Source: Alphaproteobacteria bacterium (lineage in GTDB: Bacteria; Pseudomonadota; Alphaproteobacteria; Caulobacterales; Caulobacteraceae). From it: a stretch of 64,000 bases of DNA. The stretch lies in contig JANYET010000015.1 of the NCBI GenBank assembly GCA_025359785.1, positions 1-64,000 of the forward strand, written 5' to 3'. Position numbers and translations under genes: made by a program. Within the stretch, counting starts at the first letter, position 1. Every line of letters begins with the position of its first letter. This document shows positions 59,144-64,000 of the stretch, one piece after another. A model generated the notes under the pieces. That model was not told the DNA's origin. It saw nothing but the letters and a program-made list of their open reading frames with translations, and searched no databases.

Positions 59144-59179
59144 CCTCCCCCAGGCGCGCAGCGCCGATCAGGGGGGAGG
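59144..59179. repeat. Short palindromic element related in sequence style to the 40.4 kb repeat
   Basis: CCTCCCCC aGGCGCgcaGCGCC gatca GGGGGGAGG. Confidence 0.6.
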
Positions 59180-59309
59180 TCGCTCGCGCCACGATCTGGA
59201 TCTGATGACTTTACGTCGACAGACGATACGGGTGCCGCAGCTTATCCTGTGCTAGCCGCAAGCATTGCAATTGGTTGCGCCGCTGTCCGACAAGCTAGAA
59301 TAGTTCGAG

Positions 59310-59678
59310 ATGCCGCGCTTCTGGTGGGTCAACCATAATCAAACGGCCAGCCAAGAGATCGGCGGCCAGTACCTATGGTCACCGAAGGTCGAGCGCGGCG
59401 GGGTCCGCAGTCAGTTCTATGACAACATGCGGGAGGCTCGGCTTACGCCGGACGCTGACTTGCTCTTCGATCGTGGCTTCATCAGCTTCAAGGATGACGG
59501 AGAAGCGCTGGTGTCGTCCCGCGTGGAGAAGGCCGACTTGCGGCGGCTTGGATTTGATCAGCTCGCCGCCGAGCGCTTCGGTTTTGAAGAGGCTCCGGCC
59601 GTTTGGCGCACAGAGAGCTTCGCTGCGCACCAACAAGGTTATTTGGCCTACCACCTCGCCCAAGTCTTCATCAGCTAG
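59310..59678 (+). pseudogene. Short ORF looking like an HNH-endonuclease remnant (N-terminal segment joined to C-terminal segment)
   Basis: [40 protein letters not shown] resembles N-termini of HNH endonucleases of the 'FWVNQ.QT...GGYLWSPK' type; [20 protein letters not shown] resembles the C-terminal part; the core HNH segment between them is absent. Confidence 0.55.
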
Positions 59679-59724
59679 CCATCCGCCCCTCCCATCCCGG
59701 CCCGAGTCCGGCTACACCCCGCCC

Positions 59725-61931
<2,207 letters not shown>

Positions 61932-61932
<1 letters not shown>

Positions 61933-63074
61933 TGGCGAGCCGCGCCGCCGACCCCGACCTGATCGGCCAGGTGGGTTCCCGCGCCCTGATCCCGACGCCC
62001 GCCGCCGTCCTCGACCTCGACGCCTTCGACCGCAACGTGGCCAAGATGGCCGCCCGCGCCAAGGCAGCGGGCCTCGCGCTTCGCCCCCACGCCAAGTCGC
62101 ACAAGTGCTCGGCCGTGGCGCAGCGCCAGATCGCGGCCGGCGCCGTCGGCATCTGCTGCGCCAAGCTCGCCGAGGCCGAAGCCATGGCGGCGGCCGGCGT
62201 CGCGGCGATCCTGGTCACCTCGCCCATCGCCGGCGCGGCTCAGGCGGCCCGCGCCGCGAAGCTCGCCGAGAATCTCGCGGATTTCCGCATCGTGATCGAT
62301 CACCCCGACGGCGCGGCCGAACTCGGCGGCGCGGCTCAAGGCCCCCTCCAGGTGCTGATCGACGTCGATCCCGGCATGGGCCGCACCGGCGTCCACGACG
62401 CCGCCCAGGCGGTCGCGGTGTTCCGCGCCATACAGGCCCAGCCCAAGCTCAAATTCCTCGGCGTCCAGTGCTACGGCGGCCACTGGCAGCACCTGGAGGG
62501 CGTCAACGCCCGGGCCGCCGCCATCGCCGACGGCATGGCCTACCTATCCACGGTGATCGCCGCGCTACGCCAAGCCGGCGCGGACGTCCAGGTCGTCACC
62601 GGCGGCGGCACCGGCTCCTTCGCCAGCGACGCCGCGCAGGGCGTGCTGACCGAGGTCCAGCCCGGCTCCTACGCCTTCATGGACCGCGAATACCGCGACG
62701 CCCTGAAGGACGACCCCGACGGCGCCTTCGAACAGGCCCTGACCATCGCGGCCACCGTGATCAGCGCCAACCATCCGAAGTGGGTCACGGTCGACGCGGG
62801 CCTGAAAGCCTTTGCCACCGACGGCCCCATGCCCGTCCCTATGACGCCAAAGTTCGCCGCCAGCGCCTACCGCTTCTTCGGCGATGAGCACGGCCGGCTG
62901 ATGCGGCCCCCTGTCATGCAAGATGGAGAGGCCGACGTCGCGCGCGGCGAGCGCGTCGACTTCGTCCCGCCGCACGTCGATCCGACGCTCGACCGCTACG
63001 ACGTCCTGCACATGGTCCGCGGCGACGTCCTGGTCGAGATCGCCCCCATCGAGGCGCGCGGCGCGGCGCAGTAG
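61932..63074 (+). CDS. DSD1 family PLP-dependent enzyme (D-threonine aldolase/D-serine dehydratase-like)
   Basis: LIPTPAAVLDLDAFDRNVAKMAARAKAAGLALRPHAKSHKC; VVTGGGTGSF; GDEHGRL; TGATG overlap with purL. Confidence 0.92.
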
Positions 63075-63081
63075 CCGCCGT

Positions 63082-63894
63082 CTAAGGCAGTTCACGCACC
63101 CAGATATTCCGGAAGCTCAAGGGCGGGCTCGGGTCGCCGTGCGCCTGCAGCTTGATCGGCGCCGAGGCGTAGGCCTTGTAATAGGGCTTGCCGATGTAGA
63201 GCGTCTCGCCGGTCAGGACGGCGTTGTTCTGCACCAGCACGCCGTTGTGCAGCACGCTCGCCCGGGCGGGCGACGTCACCGCGCCATCGGGAGCAAAGGT
63301 CGGGGCGGTCCAGACGATGTCATAGGACTGCCATTCGCCCGGCTTGCGGCTGGCGTTCACCAGCGGCGCATACTGCTTGTAGAGGCTAGCCGCCTGGCCG
63401 TTGACGTAGGTCTCGTTCTGATAGCTGTCGAGGATCTGCAGCTCGTAGCCAGCGTCCGCGGGGCCGGTGGAGGCCAGGAACACGCCGGAGTTGCCGCGCC
63501 CCTGCCCCTTGCCGGTGACGTCCTTCGGAATCCGCCACTCCAGGTGCAGCTGATAGTTCTTGAAACTGCGCCGCGTCTCGATGTTGCCGGCGCCCTTGGC
63601 CACCGTGATCACGCCGCCCGCGACGGTCCAGGCGGCCGGCGACCTGTCGCGCGTGTTGACCCACTCGCTTAAGGACTTGCCGTCGAACAGCACGATGGCG
63701 TCGGAGGGTGGCGCTTGCGGCGGCTCGGCGGCCGGTCCCGGCGTCACTACCGGCGGAACCGGGGTCCAGACCTCGGTGTCCTGCGGCTTGGCGCCGGGTG
63801 TCGGCGACGCGACGGCCTGGGCCATGGCGCCGGTGGCTCCGAACAGCAGCAGGCCTGCCGCACCCGCCGCCAGCCAGCCGCGGGCGGGTTTCAC
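63082..63894 (-). CDS. DUF1080 (3-keto-disaccharide hydrolase-like) exported protein
   Basis: [14 protein letters not shown]...[24 protein letters not shown]...[52 protein letters not shown] start overlapping upstream stop. Confidence 0.92.
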   Translation of the reverse strand: MKPARGWLAAGAAGLLLFGATGAMAQAVASPTPGAKPQDTEVWTPVPPVVTPGPAAEPPQAPPSDAIVLFDGKSLSEWVNTRDRSPAAWTVAGGVITVAKGAGNIETRRSFKNYQLHLEWRIPKDVTGKGQGRGNSGVFLASTGPADAGYELQILDSYQNETYVNGQAASLYKQYAPLVNASRKPGEWQSYDIVWTAPTFAPDGAVTSPARASVLHNGVLVQNNAVLTGETLYIGKPYYKAYASAPIKLQAHGDPSPPLSFRNIWVRELP

Positions 63895-64000
63895 AGTTCC
63901 CAACCCGGCCGGTACTGCCGGCTGAGATATTTGTTGGCCTCGGGAAGGTTGGTGACCTTCCCCGCGACGCCGTCGTACTCGATGACATGGTCGGCCTGCA
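63891..64000 (-). CDS. C-terminus of a Gfo/Idh/MocA-like oxidoreductase (partial)
   Basis: Minus strand reads [35 protein letters not shown]; the LPEAN...YRxGWxL ending is typical of that family. Confidence 0.6.
   Translation of the reverse strand, partial: QADHVIEYDGVAGKVTNLPEANKYLSRQYRPGWEL

Overview
This 64 kb window is GC-rich chromosomal DNA. Gene content and codon style suggest an alphaproteobacterium of the Caulobacter/Phenylobacterium type (inference). I see no rRNA, tRNA, CRISPR array, integrase or insertion sequence, so it reads as core chromosome with small accessory patches. Recognisable blocks: (1) a locus with a TPR protein (truncated by the window edge), a TonB-dependent receptor (TBDR) and an aspartyl/asparaginyl-hydroxylase + sulfotransferase fusion; (2) an iron/heme TBDR plus a DUF6607-like protein behind a strong Fur-box-like site; (3) a multidomain redoxin-like/cytochrome c/copper-monooxygenase-like/EF-hand protein; (4) a complete kdp K+ ATPase operon including kdpF and an extra 27-aa ORF, both absent from the supplied ORF track, plus a second KdpD/E-like pair nearby; (5) four PEP-CTERM proteins, two of them divergent from a double LuxR-HTH + alpha/beta-hydrolase fusion regulator; (6) purine genes purB, purC-purS-x-DUF3291-purQ and, 16 kb away, purL; (7) a three-gene cassette of two small membrane proteins and a secreted NUC1-type nuclease; (8) an RND efflux operon; (9) tandem amidohydrolases and assorted metabolic genes. 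The best candidates for undescribed biology are the membrane-protein/nuclease cassette, the hydroxylase-sulfotransferase/TBDR locus, the LuxR-hydrolase/PEP-CTERM unit with its paired direct repeats, and the twin GCCTAAATAGGCAATT sites upstream of another PEP-CTERM gene. All family calls are from reading motifs by eye; no database search was run.
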